From NCBI GenBank assembly GCA_947594845.1, contig CANQEI010000003.1:1-41009 (forward strand): a stretch of 41,009 nucleotides of DNA, written 5' to 3'. The notes under the pieces were generated by a model, which was given only the letters and a program-made list of their open reading frames with translations, was not told the DNA's origin and made no database searches. Positions 1-8,085 of this stretch are shown here, in pieces (position 1 is the first letter of the stretch; each line of letters opens with the position of its first letter). Origin of the DNA: an uncultured Clostridia bacterium (GTDB taxonomy: Bacteria; Bacillota; Clostridia; TANB77; CAG-508). A program made the position numbers and the translations under genes.

Positions 1-90
1 AATAAACTCATGCTCTTCCCACATATTTAATGTTTCTATTTCAGGTATTCTTCTGTTAAATAAATTATCTAAATCCTCGCTTTTTACCAC
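1..90 (-). CDS. 5' fragment of an unknown gene running off the left edge
   Basis: A GTG start at 88-90 sits 8 bases after a perfect AAGGAGG ribosome binding site (99-105). It opens 30 codons that stay open to the window edge. The visible N-terminus is soluble and charged, beginning VVKSEDLDNLFNRRIPE. I recognise no family from this much. A consensus promoter lies upstream at 221-249, which supports a real gene that starts its own transcript. The true length and function lie outside the window. Confidence 0.6.
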   Translation of the reverse strand, partial: MVKSEDLDNLFNRRIPEIETLNMWEEHEFI

Positions 91-220
91 AGTGAAAACC
101 TCCTTATTAACTAAGTTTACACTACTCTTTATACCATTTTTTGTAGCTTTTAAAAAATTATTATCTATTAAATTTTAGTTTTATTTGTATTCCATTATGC
201 AAAGTATTTCATCGGCTATT

Positions 221-249
221 ATAATATAACTTTTTTATTTATCTGTCAA
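221..249 (-). promoter_or_regulatory. Sigma-A type promoter for the left-edge gene
   Basis: On the minus strand, TTGACA (244-249) and TATTAT (221-226) are separated by 17 bases. Transcription would start near 214 and leave a leader of about 120 bases before the GTG at 90. I see no riboswitch or attenuator hairpin in that leader. Confidence 0.65.
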
Positions 250-443
250 TTGCAATCACAGGGTATTTTTACACAGTTATATTATTTGTATTTTAATCTA
301 TTTTAGCATAAATAGTTTGCCTATAATTTTTATATTAGTACGAACAATTGCTAAATATAATAATTTAAACCAATTATTGGTTATAGGTATTATATCATAA
401 AACAGCCATTTCTTAATGTTTTGCAAAGCTAAATATTTAAAGC
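250..443. other. Intergenic stretch with no gene; small palindrome
   Basis: This is the rest of the 393-base gap between lspA and the left-edge gene. I find no credible open frame with a ribosome binding site on either strand. The only structure is a 15-base palindrome at 368-382 (AACCAAT-T-ATTGGTT). It lies about 120 bases upstream of the promoter at 221-249, so an operator role is speculative. Confidence 0.4.
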
Positions 444-485
444 AAAAAACTATATAAAGCACTCACGCACTTTATATAGTTTTTT
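444..485 (-). terminator. Rho-independent terminator after lspA
   Basis: A perfect 16-base inverted repeat (arms 444-459 and 470-485, 10-base loop) starts at the lspA stop codon. On the minus strand it ends in a run of six T. The arm also ends in T on the plus strand, so it could work in both directions, although no plus-strand gene approaches it. Confidence 0.85.
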
Positions 486-945
486 AATTAGATGATTTAC
501 GAATATTCTTAATACTTAAAATAATTAAAAAGAATACCCCTAAAGTAACACATATATCTGCAATATTAAAGATTGGAAATTTTAGTATATTAACATGAAT
601 AAAATCAATAACAAATCCCCTAAATATAATATCTATTAAATTACTGATACCACCAGCTAAAATAAAATCTAAACCAATTAAAGTTTTAGCATTTATTTCA
701 TCTTTTCTTTCATGTATAAGTTTTAAAATAATAGCACACACAACAAAAATTTCTATACTAACAATCCAAATATTAGTGTTTCTTACTCCAAACATATTTG
801 TCTTATTTTCTAGATAATCTAAATTCAAAAAATTTGGTATTAAAACTATTTGTTTATTTATCATAAAAATTTTGGTAATTTGATCTATTGCTATAATTAA
901 TATTAAAATGATTATACTTATTATTATCGTTTTTTTTCTTGACAT
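484..945 (-). CDS. lspA: Signal peptidase II (prolipoprotein signal peptidase), divergent
   Basis: This is a 153-residue protein with four predicted membrane helices (about 6-28, 58-77, 88-108, 125-147), the usual size and topology of LspA. The family removes the signal peptide of lipid-modified prolipoproteins in the membrane. The aspartyl dyad is visible: D114 in GFVIDFI and D130 in FNIAD. D21, K25, the E46-N47 pair and N102 match other conserved sites. It is divergent, however. The usual ENxGAAF loop reads ENKTNMFG, and the GNxxDR segment reads SNLIDI, losing the conserved Arg. It follows dpaB by 76 bases with ribosome binding site AAGGAAG, probably as the last gene of that transcript, and ends at a strong terminator. 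The family is secure; full activity is an inference. Confidence 0.88.
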   Translation of the reverse strand: MSRKKTIIISIIILILIIAIDQITKIFMINKQIVLIPNFLNLDYLENKTNMFGVRNTNIWIVSIEIFVVCAIILKLIHERKDEINAKTLIGLDFILAGGISNLIDIIFRGFVIDFIHVNILKFPIFNIADICVTLGVFFLIILSIKNIRKSSN

Positions 946-1021
946 TTTTCTTCCTTACTTCTTTTATGCTATTTATTTTACCATTAACCATTATAACTTT
1001 TCCATAGTTTTTTAAATTTTT

Positions 1022-1606
1022 TTAAATTTGAATTAATACGGGCTGAATTTGCCTTCCTTCTAAAGCATATTCTACTGTTTTTATTAAAAGGCTAGCGTCA
1101 AATACGACTGAATTAGGCTTAGATATAGGATTATCTTGTTTAAATGGCACAAAATAATAATTTTTCATATTTAATAATTTACCTATATTTATTGCATTTC
1201 CACTTAACGCATTATTAGTTGATGGTGCAATTACCAATGGTCTCTGATTTCTTAAATGAGATTTCGCAGCCATTGTAGCTGGAGTATCTATAATATCATT
1301 TGCAAGTTTTGCCATTGTATTTCCTGTGGCAGGAGCTATTATCATTATGTCTGTCAAATTCTTCGGGCCAATTGGTTCTGCATCTTGAATAGTATGAATA
1401 ATTTTATTATTAGTAATATTTTCTATTTTATCTATAAAATCAGTTGCTTTTCCGAATTTTGTATCTAAATTATATGCATTATAAGACATTATTGGAAGTA
1501 CATTTGCTTTTAAATCTACAATTTTCTTTAGTTCTGCTATACTTTTATTAAAAGTACAAAAAGAACCAGTAAATACATATCCTATGTTTTTCCCTTCTAG
1601 AGTCAA
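1022..1606 (-). CDS. spoVFB: Dipicolinate synthase subunit B
   Basis: This 194-residue flavoprotein-fold protein matches SpoVFB/DpaB along its full length. Landmarks are TGSFCTF near the N-terminus, AEPIGPK, IIAPATGNTMAKLA, DTPATMA-K-HLRN and a C-terminal GRQIQPVL. With subunit A, this protein makes dipicolinic acid in the mother cell from a lysine-pathway intermediate, for export into the forespore. The start is TTG at 1604-1606, fixed by AAGGAGG (1615-1621) 8 bases upstream; no ATG fits. The gene stands alone: the usual partner dpaA is not adjacent, and the upstream neighbour is rubrerythrin, separated by a terminator. It implies a spore-forming host. Dipicolinate can also be made without DpaA in some clostridia, so pairing must be judged at genome scale. 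Confidence 0.93.
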   Translation of the reverse strand: MTLEGKNIGYVFTGSFCTFNKSIAELKKIVDLKANVLPIMSYNAYNLDTKFGKATDFIDKIENITNNKIIHTIQDAEPIGPKNLTDIMIIAPATGNTMAKLANDIIDTPATMAAKSHLRNQRPLVIAPSTNNALSGNAINIGKLLNMKNYYFVPFKQDNPISKPNSVVFDASLLIKTVEYALEGRQIQPVLIQI

Positions 1607-1636
1607 AAAAATAACCTCCTTTGAAAATCATCTAAT

Positions 1637-1646
1637 ACATTATATG
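1637..1646 (-). promoter_or_regulatory. Possible -10 element of the dpaB promoter
   Basis: CATATAATGT lies about 31 bases before the TTG start of dpaB, in the short gap after the rubrerythrin terminator. It fits a sigma-K-like -10 (CATAnnnT), expected for a mother-cell gene. It also contains TATAAT without a good -35. The call rests on position and known dpaB regulation as much as on sequence. Confidence 0.3.
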
Positions 1647-1697
1647 AAATTATGTAAATTATTGTGTTTTATAAATTACAAACCTTATCCAATATAA

Positions 1698-1731
1698 AAG
1701 CCCTCCATGTTTTATACAACATTTTGGGCTT
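1698..1731 (-). terminator. Rho-independent terminator after rubrerythrin
   Basis: The outer arms AAGCCC/GGGCTT (1698-1703 and 1726-1731) and inner arms ATGTT/AACAT form a hairpin about 32 bases after the rubrerythrin stop. On the minus strand it is followed by TTTTAT. It separates rubrerythrin from dpaB. Confidence 0.75.
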
Positions 1732-1762
1732 AACTGTCTTCTAATATTTAAAAAATTATTTA

Positions 1763-2302
1763 TTAATAATTTTCAGCTTTTACTTCAAAGAATGCTTGTG
1801 GATGATTGCAAACTGGACAAACTTCTGGAGCAGATTTTCCTATAACAATATGTCCGCAATTTCTACATTTCCAGATTCTATCTCCATCTTTACTAAATAC
1901 TAATCCATTTTCAACATTTTCTAATAATTTTTTATATCTTTCTTCATGCTCTTTTTCTATTTTTCCAACAGCTTCAAATAAATAAGCTATTTTATCAAAA
2001 CCTTCTTCTTTAGCTTCTTTTGCCATTCTGTCATACATATCTGTCCATTCAAAATTTTCTCCTTCAGCAGCAGCTTTTAAGTTTTCTGTAGTTGTTGGAA
2101 CATCACCATCATTTAATAATTTAAACCATAATTTAGCATGTTCTTTTTCATTATCAGCTGTTTCTAAGAATATTGCTGCTATTTGCTCATATCCTTCTTT
2201 TTTTGCTTTACTAGCAAAATATGTATATTTATTTCTTGCTTGTGATTCCCCAGCAAAAGCTTCCATTAAATTTTTTTCTGTTTTTGAACCTTTTAATTCC
2301 AT
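1763..2302 (-). CDS. rbr: Rubrerythrin
   Basis: This 179-residue two-domain protein is a classical rubrerythrin, an NADH-linked peroxide reductase of anaerobes. The N-terminal four-helix bundle (about 1-137) carries the diiron ligands in the segments [20 protein letters not shown] and [14 protein letters not shown]. The C-terminal rubredoxin-like knuckle (about 143-179) has CRNCGH and [11 protein letters not shown], the four iron-binding cysteines. It is a single-gene unit: extended -10 promoter at 2338-2366, AGGAGG ribosome binding site, and terminator at 1698-1731. This arrangement fits induction by oxidative stress. I do not see a clear PerR box. Confidence 0.96.
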   Translation of the reverse strand: MELKGSKTEKNLMEAFAGESQARNKYTYFASKAKKEGYEQIAAIFLETADNEKEHAKLWFKLLNDGDVPTTTENLKAAAEGENFEWTDMYDRMAKEAKEEGFDKIAYLFEAVGKIEKEHEERYKKLLENVENGLVFSKDGDRIWKCRNCGHIVIGKSAPEVCPVCNHPQAFFEVKAENY

Positions 2303-2337
2303 AATTACCTCCTATTAACTTTCTATAAAGTACACTT

Positions 2338-2366
2338 AATATATCACATAGATATAAAAAAGTCTA
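2338..2366 (-). promoter_or_regulatory. Promoter of rubrerythrin
   Basis: On the minus strand, TAGACT (2361-2366), a 17-base spacer and TATATT (2338-2343) preceded by TGA make an extended -10 promoter about 35 bases before the start codon. Confidence 0.7.
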
Positions 2367-2386
2367 GATAAACAAAAAATTTATAA

Positions 2387-4033
2387 CTAATAGACCCATG
2401 AATCCATCCACTTAGTTTTTTCTATATATTCTTTATCAACCGGCATTCCAGAATATACTGGATAAAAGTATATAAAAAATCCTAAAAATATCGCACATAA
2501 TATAGGAATAATATACTTAAATTTTTCTTTCCATTCAACTAATTTACTGATTATAAAAACTATAGTTAACATCATAAACGGTATAGTTATAAAATAATGA
2601 TATATAAACATTATTCTTCCTATAAAATAATATGCTAGCCACGTACATAAAATCATAATTATAAGCATAATTCCTTCTCTATTTTTCTTGAAAACAGAAT
2701 AGATTAAAGTAGCAACTGCAGTTATAATTGAAAGCCACCATATTGCTGGATTTCCCATACATGCAATAGTTGCGTATTTTCCATTTTCAAAATCTGCAGA
2801 ATAAAACCAAAGTGGTTTTTGCATAATTGGCCACGTATACCATGGACTAGAAAAAGGATGTTCTGCCACTAATTTTGAATGGTATTCATACATATTTTTT
2901 TGATATTCTATAAAAGAATTAATATCCGTAATTCCTTCATTTGGATCTAATATTACTGGTATGTATGAAATTACATATATGCAAATTGGAATAATAGCAA
3001 AAGCCAATACAGAAATTAAGATTAATTTAATATCCCATTTTTTATTTTTGAAAAAGTCAATAGCATAAATTATTCCCATACCTAATCCAACAAAGGCTGC
3101 TGTCCATTTTACAGAAATAGCCATACCCCAAAATGTACCAGATAAAATCAGAGCAATAGCTTTCTTTTTTAATGGATCTTCTTTTTTTAATTTTATATAT
3201 TTTATAAAAAATAAAAATGATATTAAAATGAATAATACTAAAAACGTATCAACTGTTCCAATTCTAGTTTGTACAAAGTGCATACCATCAGTAGCCATAA
3301 TCACAGCTGCAAAAATTCCATAAATTTCTTTTTTGAATAATTCTTTTGCTATAAGATATATTATAAGTATCATAAATATACCAGCAATATTTCCCATAAG
3401 CCTATATGCAAACGGAGTTACACCGCAAAAATACATAGGAATTGACATTATTAACTTTCCTAGTACAGGATGTGAATATTCAAAAATAGGTAATTTATTC
3501 ATAATTTCATATGAAGCTCTTGGAAAATAAACTTCATCAAAATAAGAACTGTTTTCATATGAAAATTCATCAGGCACCATATCTTGCTCATCTAATAAAA
3601 ACTTTTCATTTTCTCCAATAGGAGTTAGAGCAACTTCATTTCCTTTAGCATCATAAGCTTTTATTTCTCCTAATGTTGTAGTATCATAATATGATTGCAA
3701 TACAAGATATTTATAATTTCCTTCAGAAACATCTATTTTAAAATTATGCCATCTAAATACATATTCAGAGCTATATGAAACAGCAGTAGAGTATTTACTA
3801 GCATCTGTATAATCTTCTGATAAAAAGAAAGTAATATATAATACATTATTACCTGTATATAACATAACATTTTTTAGATCTATTCCTTGATCAAACTCAT
3901 ATACAAGTTGATGCCTATCTTTTAGATTTACATATGTTTGTGGATTTTCATTTCTTCCCAATTTATAAAAAGATACAATTGTATATAAAATTAGAATAGC
4001 CAATAATACAATAGTAGATTTCTTTATTTTCAT
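2387..4033 (-). CDS. Protein O-mannosyltransferase family (GT39) membrane protein
   Basis: This 548-residue GT-C fold protein has an N-terminal helix (about 8-24), an extracytoplasmic beta-rich domain (about 35-160), then many membrane helices. The catalytic acidic pair of the PMT family is present as D166-E167 in FDEVYF. It is followed by SHPVLGK and a C-terminal PMT-type region with HPFSSPWYTWP and KPLWFYS. The family transfers mannose from a polyprenyl-phosphate donor to Ser/Thr of secreted proteins. It starts 58 bases after the GldG-like gene with ribosome binding site AAGGGG. A perfect hairpin lies in that gap, so it may be only partly cotranscribed with the exporter. Surface-protein glycosylation is the likely role; the sugar and the target are unknown. 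Confidence 0.9.
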   Translation of the reverse strand: MKIKKSTIVLLAILILYTIVSFYKLGRNENPQTYVNLKDRHQLVYEFDQGIDLKNVMLYTGNNVLYITFFLSEDYTDASKYSTAVSYSSEYVFRWHNFKIDVSEGNYKYLVLQSYYDTTTLGEIKAYDAKGNEVALTPIGENEKFLLDEQDMVPDEFSYENSSYFDEVYFPRASYEIMNKLPIFEYSHPVLGKLIMSIPMYFCGVTPFAYRLMGNIAGIFMILIIYLIAKELFKKEIYGIFAAVIMATDGMHFVQTRIGTVDTFLVLFILISFLFFIKYIKLKKEDPLKKKAIALILSGTFWGMAISVKWTAAFVGLGMGIIYAIDFFKNKKWDIKLILISVLAFAIIPICIYVISYIPVILDPNEGITDINSFIEYQKNMYEYHSKLVAEHPFSSPWYTWPIMQKPLWFYSADFENGKYATIACMGNPAIWWLSIITAVATLIYSVFKKNREGIMLIIMILCTWLAYYFIGRIMFIYHYFITIPFMMLTIVFIISKLVEWKEKFKYIIPILCAIFLGFFIYFYPVYSGMPVDKEYIEKTKWMDSWVY

Positions 4034-4050
4034 TTTTTTCCCCTTAATTT

Positions 4051-4083
4051 AAAGATAACAGAAATTATGTTTCTGTTATCTTT
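4051..4083 (-). terminator. Hairpin between the exporter operon and the mannosyltransferase
   Basis: A perfect 14-base inverted repeat (4051-4064 and 4070-4083, loop TTATG) lies 7 bases after the GldG-like stop. On the minus strand the stem ends in CTTTAAATT, a weak U-tract. It may be a leaky terminator or an RNA-stabilising hairpin that reduces expression of the next gene. Confidence 0.6.
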
Positions 4084-4090
4084 AATATGT

Positions 4091-5641
4091 TTATTTTAGT
4101 CTACGTCTAGTAATCCATACACAAACACCTAATAAGATTATTGCCACAGGAATAGCATATATTATAACTCTTACTATAGCATCTTGTCTTTCTGTTGGTT
4201 GATATGTTGTATCCATTAAAGTTTTTCTTATTGAATACAATTCACCCTTGTTTGCTGAAAATGCAAAAGAGTTCATTATTATGTTAGCATTATACTGAAT
4301 CATTGCAAATTGTTGATTATTAATAGTTATATAGTTGTCTGAGAAAGATGATGTTGATGCAAATACAACTAATCTTGACTCATCTCCTGAATCAGTAGTT
4401 TTCTGAATTGCTGCACCAGTTACATAAGAAATTTTATCTTCATTTTCAACATATGTTGATGTAGAGAAATCATTTATTACAGCAGATGTAGAAGTTTTTA
4501 AAATTGGTGTTGCTGTAACATTCTTTTCTATCATCTTAGAAGAATCTAACTCAATTAAACCTGTTCCATATAATAAAGGTTTTACATTATTATTATACAT
4601 AAATCTAGTTATTTCATGGTCTGATGAAATATTTGATTGAACCAATATTCCATTTGAACCTGCAACAGCGTTCTCAGAAACTTCTGTTATCATTTTATTT
4701 GGCATTGAAATAGCATATTCATCTAAGACTTTTTGGAAGTTTGGTAAAGATCTGTTTTTATTTACCATATCAATGTCATTAGTAATTATCATATCTCCGC
4801 CTTTTTCTATATATTGACAAATATTTGTAGCTTCTAGTTCTGTTAAATCTGATGTTAATCCCATTATTACCAATATATCGCAATCATCAGGAATTGTAGG
4901 ATCAGCAATCAAATCTATTGAATCAACAACATAATATTCATCTTGTAAATATTGTGCTAAATAATATAATCCATTTTCAGTAGTATAATTTGTTCTACTT
5001 CCACCGATAAAATATACTTTTGTATCATCTTTTGCCATTAAATTATTTATAGCATTTGTTAATTTTTGTTCTGTAATATCAATAGTGTTATACTCTGCAT
5101 CATAAGTGTACAAATCATAACCATCAATATAAGAAGTTTTTCCTTCTTCTGAAACACCAATTATTGAAGAATATCCCTCTTCAAAATTATATTGCTGAAT
5201 TAGTTCTAAATCTGCTGAAGTAACTAATTGATATGTTATTTTTGAGTTTTCTGCATTATATTGTCTTAACAAATCTGCTGCTGCGTCATTTTCAGAAAAT
5301 CCCCAAAGATAAAATTTTATATCTGTATCAACCGTTTTAGCTATATTTTTAGATTGATCAGTTAAAGTGTGTAATTTTCCTTGTGTTAAATCTATTTGTG
5401 CTAAATTTACATTTCTAACACATAAATTTATAACAATATATAATGCAATTAAAATAGCCATTAATAAAATTGTTCTACTTGTATCTTTAATACAATATTC
5501 TTTAACTTTTCTAAAGCAATTTACTATCTTCTCCTTAGGAGTCTTTGCCTCTTCTTCTTTCTTCTTTTTCTTTTCTATCTTATTTTTTTCTAAATCCATT
5601 TTCTTCAAAATTTTTTTAGATTCTTTCTCTTTTTTCTCCAT
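4091..5641 (-). CDS. GldG-like ABC transporter auxiliary protein
   Basis: This 516-residue protein has a Lys/Glu-rich cytoplasmic N-terminus (1-50), a membrane helix (about 57-76), a large extracytoplasmic domain and a C-terminal helix (about 488-511) followed by Arg/Lys. The segment IDLTQGKLHTLTDQS just after the first helix and the later DDCDILVIMG and GGDMIITND segments are typical of the ABC_transp_aux (GldG) family. Such proteins act with an ABC-2 permease and ATPase, which are the next two genes upstream. Only 48 bases separate it from the permease. The substrate is unknown in Firmicutes; the gliding-motility name comes from Bacteroidetes and should not be read as function here. Confidence 0.87.
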   Translation of the reverse strand: MEKKEKESKKILKKMDLEKNKIEKKKKKEEEAKTPKEKIVNCFRKVKEYCIKDTSRTILLMAILIALYIVINLCVRNVNLAQIDLTQGKLHTLTDQSKNIAKTVDTDIKFYLWGFSENDAAADLLRQYNAENSKITYQLVTSADLELIQQYNFEEGYSSIIGVSEEGKTSYIDGYDLYTYDAEYNTIDITEQKLTNAINNLMAKDDTKVYFIGGSRTNYTTENGLYYLAQYLQDEYYVVDSIDLIADPTIPDDCDILVIMGLTSDLTELEATNICQYIEKGGDMIITNDIDMVNKNRSLPNFQKVLDEYAISMPNKMITEVSENAVAGSNGILVQSNISSDHEITRFMYNNNVKPLLYGTGLIELDSSKMIEKNVTATPILKTSTSAVINDFSTSTYVENEDKISYVTGAAIQKTTDSGDESRLVVFASTSSFSDNYITINNQQFAMIQYNANIIMNSFAFSANKGELYSIRKTLMDTTYQPTERQDAIVRVIIYAIPVAIILLGVCVWITRRRLK

Positions 5642-5689
5642 CGTTATATCCTTTCTTTAAACTATATCTTTATTCATTATTAAATCATC

Positions 5690-6370
5690 TTACTTAACAG
5701 ACTTTCTTCTTTGAAGTATTATAATTGTAAGTAATACAAATAATAAAATAAATGATATATATCCAACAACTTCTTTTAAAGATATAATACCTTGTGGAAA
5801 TTTTTGGTACATTTGTACTAAAGAAAACATTTCAACAAGCCCTTGATAATTTTGTAAAAAAGATACTATTAAGAAAAATCCAATTGATACTACTGCTGCA
5901 ATAACTTGATTTTCAGTAATTGATGAAGCAAACATTCCAAAAGAAATATATGCCATAGATAATAAAACGAAGCCAAGCATTGCAACAAGAGGCTCAACTA
6001 AGCTGACATTTCCAAAAAATCTTAATATTGCATAATATATAAATAATAAAGCTAGTCCAATTACAGTAACTAAAGTTGCTGCAAAAAACTTTCCTAATAC
6101 TATATTTATTATACTTTTAGGAGATGTCATCAAAAGCTGATCTGTACCTGTCTTCTTTTCTTCTGCAAACATTCTCATTGTAAGCATTGGAATAATAAAT
6201 GATAACACTACTGTACTGTCCCAAACTACATATTCGAATTTTAAAGAACCTTGTGCAAATGTATACATATAAAATACAAAGCTAACAACAATCATAAAAA
6301 GTGCTATGAATATATAGCCTATCGGCGTGAAGAAATAACTTTTTAATTCTTTTTTTATAATTGCTAACAT
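5690..6370 (-). CDS. ABC-2 type permease, GldF-like
   Basis: This 226-residue protein has six predicted membrane helices. It has the ABC-2 permease signature region near the first extracellular loop, PMLTMRMFAEEKKTGTDQL, which is characteristic of GldF/NosY-like permeases. Its ATG overlaps the stop of the ATPase gene by one base (TAATG), so the two are translationally coupled. With the ATPase and the GldG-like protein it forms a three-part exporter or lipid/protein remodelling complex. Nothing in the sequence gives the substrate. Confidence 0.9.
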   Translation of the reverse strand: MLAIIKKELKSYFFTPIGYIFIALFMIVVSFVFYMYTFAQGSLKFEYVVWDSTVVLSFIIPMLTMRMFAEEKKTGTDQLLMTSPKSIINIVLGKFFAATLVTVIGLALLFIYYAILRFFGNVSLVEPLVAMLGFVLLSMAYISFGMFASSITENQVIAAVVSIGFFLIVSFLQNYQGLVEMFSLVQMYQKFPQGIISLKEVVGYISFILLFVLLTIIILQRRKSVK

Positions 6371-7311
6371 TATTTTTTACCTCCTTCTTCAGTAATTTTC
6401 AAGAAAGCATCTTCTAATGAATTTTCCTTCTTCTTCATTTCAACTATAGTAATATCCTTATTAGCACATTCTTTAAATAATATTTTTCTAATATCTTCAT
6501 TTCCTTTATATTTTACACTATATACTTTTTCTGTTTTATTTTCCTTAATTAATTTTATTTCTGAAATATTAGAAATAGTTTTTTTCAAAGTTTCAAATTT
6601 ATTTTCTTCATCTTCTACAGTTACTATAACTTCAGAAGAATCAGTAGCAGTTTTTTCTATTTTTTCTGTTGAATCAATCCTTAAAATTTTTCCTTTATCA
6701 ATAATTATTATTTTATTACACATTTGGCTTATTTCAGATAAAATATGCGAACTTACTAAAATTGTATGTTCTTTTCCTAAAGATTTTATTAAATTTCTAA
6801 TTTCAATAACTTGTTTTGGATCCAAACCAACAGTAGGTTCATCTAATATTAAAATTGGTGGATTTCCAACTAAAGCCCCTGCAAGACTTACTCTCTGCCT
6901 ATAACCTCTTGATAAGTTTTTAATTAATTTACCTTTAACGTTTTCAAGTCCAGTAACATTAATAACTCTATCAACCTCATCCTTTTTTTCTTTTCTCTTG
7001 ACAAGTTTTAAATCTGCCATATATGAAATGAATTCTTTTACAGTTAGCTCTAAGTATAATGGCACATTCTCTGGCATATAACCAATTTGTTTTTTTGCCT
7101 GAGTTGGCTTTTTGTTAATATCAAAGTTATTAACTAGAATAGTTCCAGATGTAGGCTCTATGAAGCCAGTAATCATACTCATTGTTGTTGACTTTCCAGC
7201 ACCATTAGGTCCTAAAAATCCTACTACTTCTCCTTCAGCAATCTTGAAACTTGCATTGTTCACAGCGACAAAATCGCCATATTTTTTCGTAATATTTTGT
7301 ACCTCTATCAC
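6370..7311 (-). CDS. ABC transporter ATP-binding protein, GldA-like
   Basis: This 313-residue ABC ATPase has Walker A GPNGAGKST (residues 34-42), signature LSRGYRQR, Walker B ILILDEPTVGLDP and the switch His in LVSSHIL. A C-terminal extension of about 100 residues is usual for ATPases of ABC-2 exporters. The start is GTG at 7309-7311, placed by AAGGAGG upstream; no better ATG exists. It is the first gene of the gldA-gldF-gldG cluster and powers the permease encoded immediately downstream. A possible promoter (TTTATG, 17 bases, TATAAC) overlaps the inverted repeat at 7358-7388. Confidence 0.94.
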   Translation of the reverse strand: MIEVQNITKKYGDFVAVNNASFKIAEGEVVGFLGPNGAGKSTTMSMITGFIEPTSGTILVNNFDINKKPTQAKKQIGYMPENVPLYLELTVKEFISYMADLKLVKRKEKKDEVDRVINVTGLENVKGKLIKNLSRGYRQRVSLAGALVGNPPILILDEPTVGLDPKQVIEIRNLIKSLGKEHTILVSSHILSEISQMCNKIIIIDKGKILRIDSTEKIEKTATDSSEVIVTVEDEENKFETLKKTISNISEIKLIKENKTEKVYSVKYKGNEDIRKILFKECANKDITIVEMKKKENSLEDAFLKITEEGGKK

Positions 7312-7357
7312 GCGTTTTTTCCTCCTTTTTTTGTCTTACAAGTTATATACTTTTTTC

Positions 7358-7388
7358 AATATTACATAAATTTTATATTTGTAATATT
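7358..7388. repeat. Inverted repeat between trmB and the ABC ATPase
   Basis: AATATTACA (7358-7366) and TGTAATATT (7380-7388) form a perfect 9-base inverted repeat with a 13-base centre. A weak promoter (-35 at 7365-7370, -10 at 7342-7347, minus strand) would overlap one arm, so it could be an operator. Because it lies 27 bases after the trmB stop, it might instead be a weak terminator hairpin. Confidence 0.4.
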
Positions 7389-7414
7389 AAAATAAAATTA
7401 AAAACAATTATTTT

Positions 7415-8075
7415 TTATATTCTTGCAATTAGCCCTTTAATTTTAATTCCTTGCTCTGAAAACATATTTTCATGCTCTGTTCTAATATCTTCAAAAATCA
7501 AATCCTTATGCAAATCATATGTCTTTTTTAAAATTGTGAAACCACTATCATTAAAATATTTTATACTTTCTTCAAATAATTCATCATCATCTGTTTTGAA
7601 AAATATTTCTCCGTCCATTCTTATTCAAAAAAGTTTTATACTTCTCTAATTGCCTTGTATGAGTAAGTCTTCGTTTCTTATGTTTTCCTCTTGGCCACGG
7701 ATTGCAAAAATTTATGTAAATTCTATCTATAATATCTTTTTCAGAAAAAACTTCTAATATTCTTTCAGCATTCATTCTAATTAGTAGAAGATTATCAACA
7801 GTAAGATTTTTTTCTTTATATTTTTCTTCTATATTTCGTTTTGATAATCCTAACATAGCTTCTATCATATCTGCAGCAATATAGTTATTTTCTTGATGAG
7901 TTGATGCTAAATTAGCAATAAAATTTCCTTTTCCACATCCCAATTCTAAATGAATTGGCTTATCTGATATTTTAAAGGATTCTTTCCATTTTTCTATATT
8001 TACACTAGGATTATCAATATAAAAACTTGCTTCTTCTAATTCTTTTTTAGCCCACGGCCTTCTTCTTATTCTCAT
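7415..8075 (-). pseudogene. trmB: tRNA (guanine-N7)-methyltransferase, frameshifted
   Basis: Two overlapping frames together make one TrmB. The 162-codon frame from 8075 has MRIRRRPWAKKEL, the SAM-binding LELGCGKGNF and NFCNPWPRGKHKKRRL. The rest of the protein, GEIFFKTDD to the C-terminus, continues in another frame down to 7415. Ignoring one base (the G on the plus strand at 7613) restores the expected [11 protein letters not shown] and a protein of about 219 residues, normal for TrmB. The second frame has a TGA just upstream (about 7624-7626) and there is no homopolymer at the junction, so programmed slippage is unlikely. Either the gene is broken or the base is a sequencing or assembly error. 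The enzyme makes m7G46 in tRNA. It lies 10 bases after the VanW-family gene. Confidence 0.88.
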
Positions 8076-8085
8076 ATATTCCTTT

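Noticed and set aside
5367..5660. Plus-strand open frame of 97 codons
   Set aside because: It lies wholly antisense to the Lys/Glu-rich start of the GldG-like gene; the Phe/Ser-rich product is the mirror of AAA/GAA codons, and no ribosome binding site is present.
7600..7630. Programmed frameshift in trmB
   Set aside because: The T6 run upstream cannot be used, because the second frame has a stop between it and the junction, and no slippery site lies in the remaining 12 bases.
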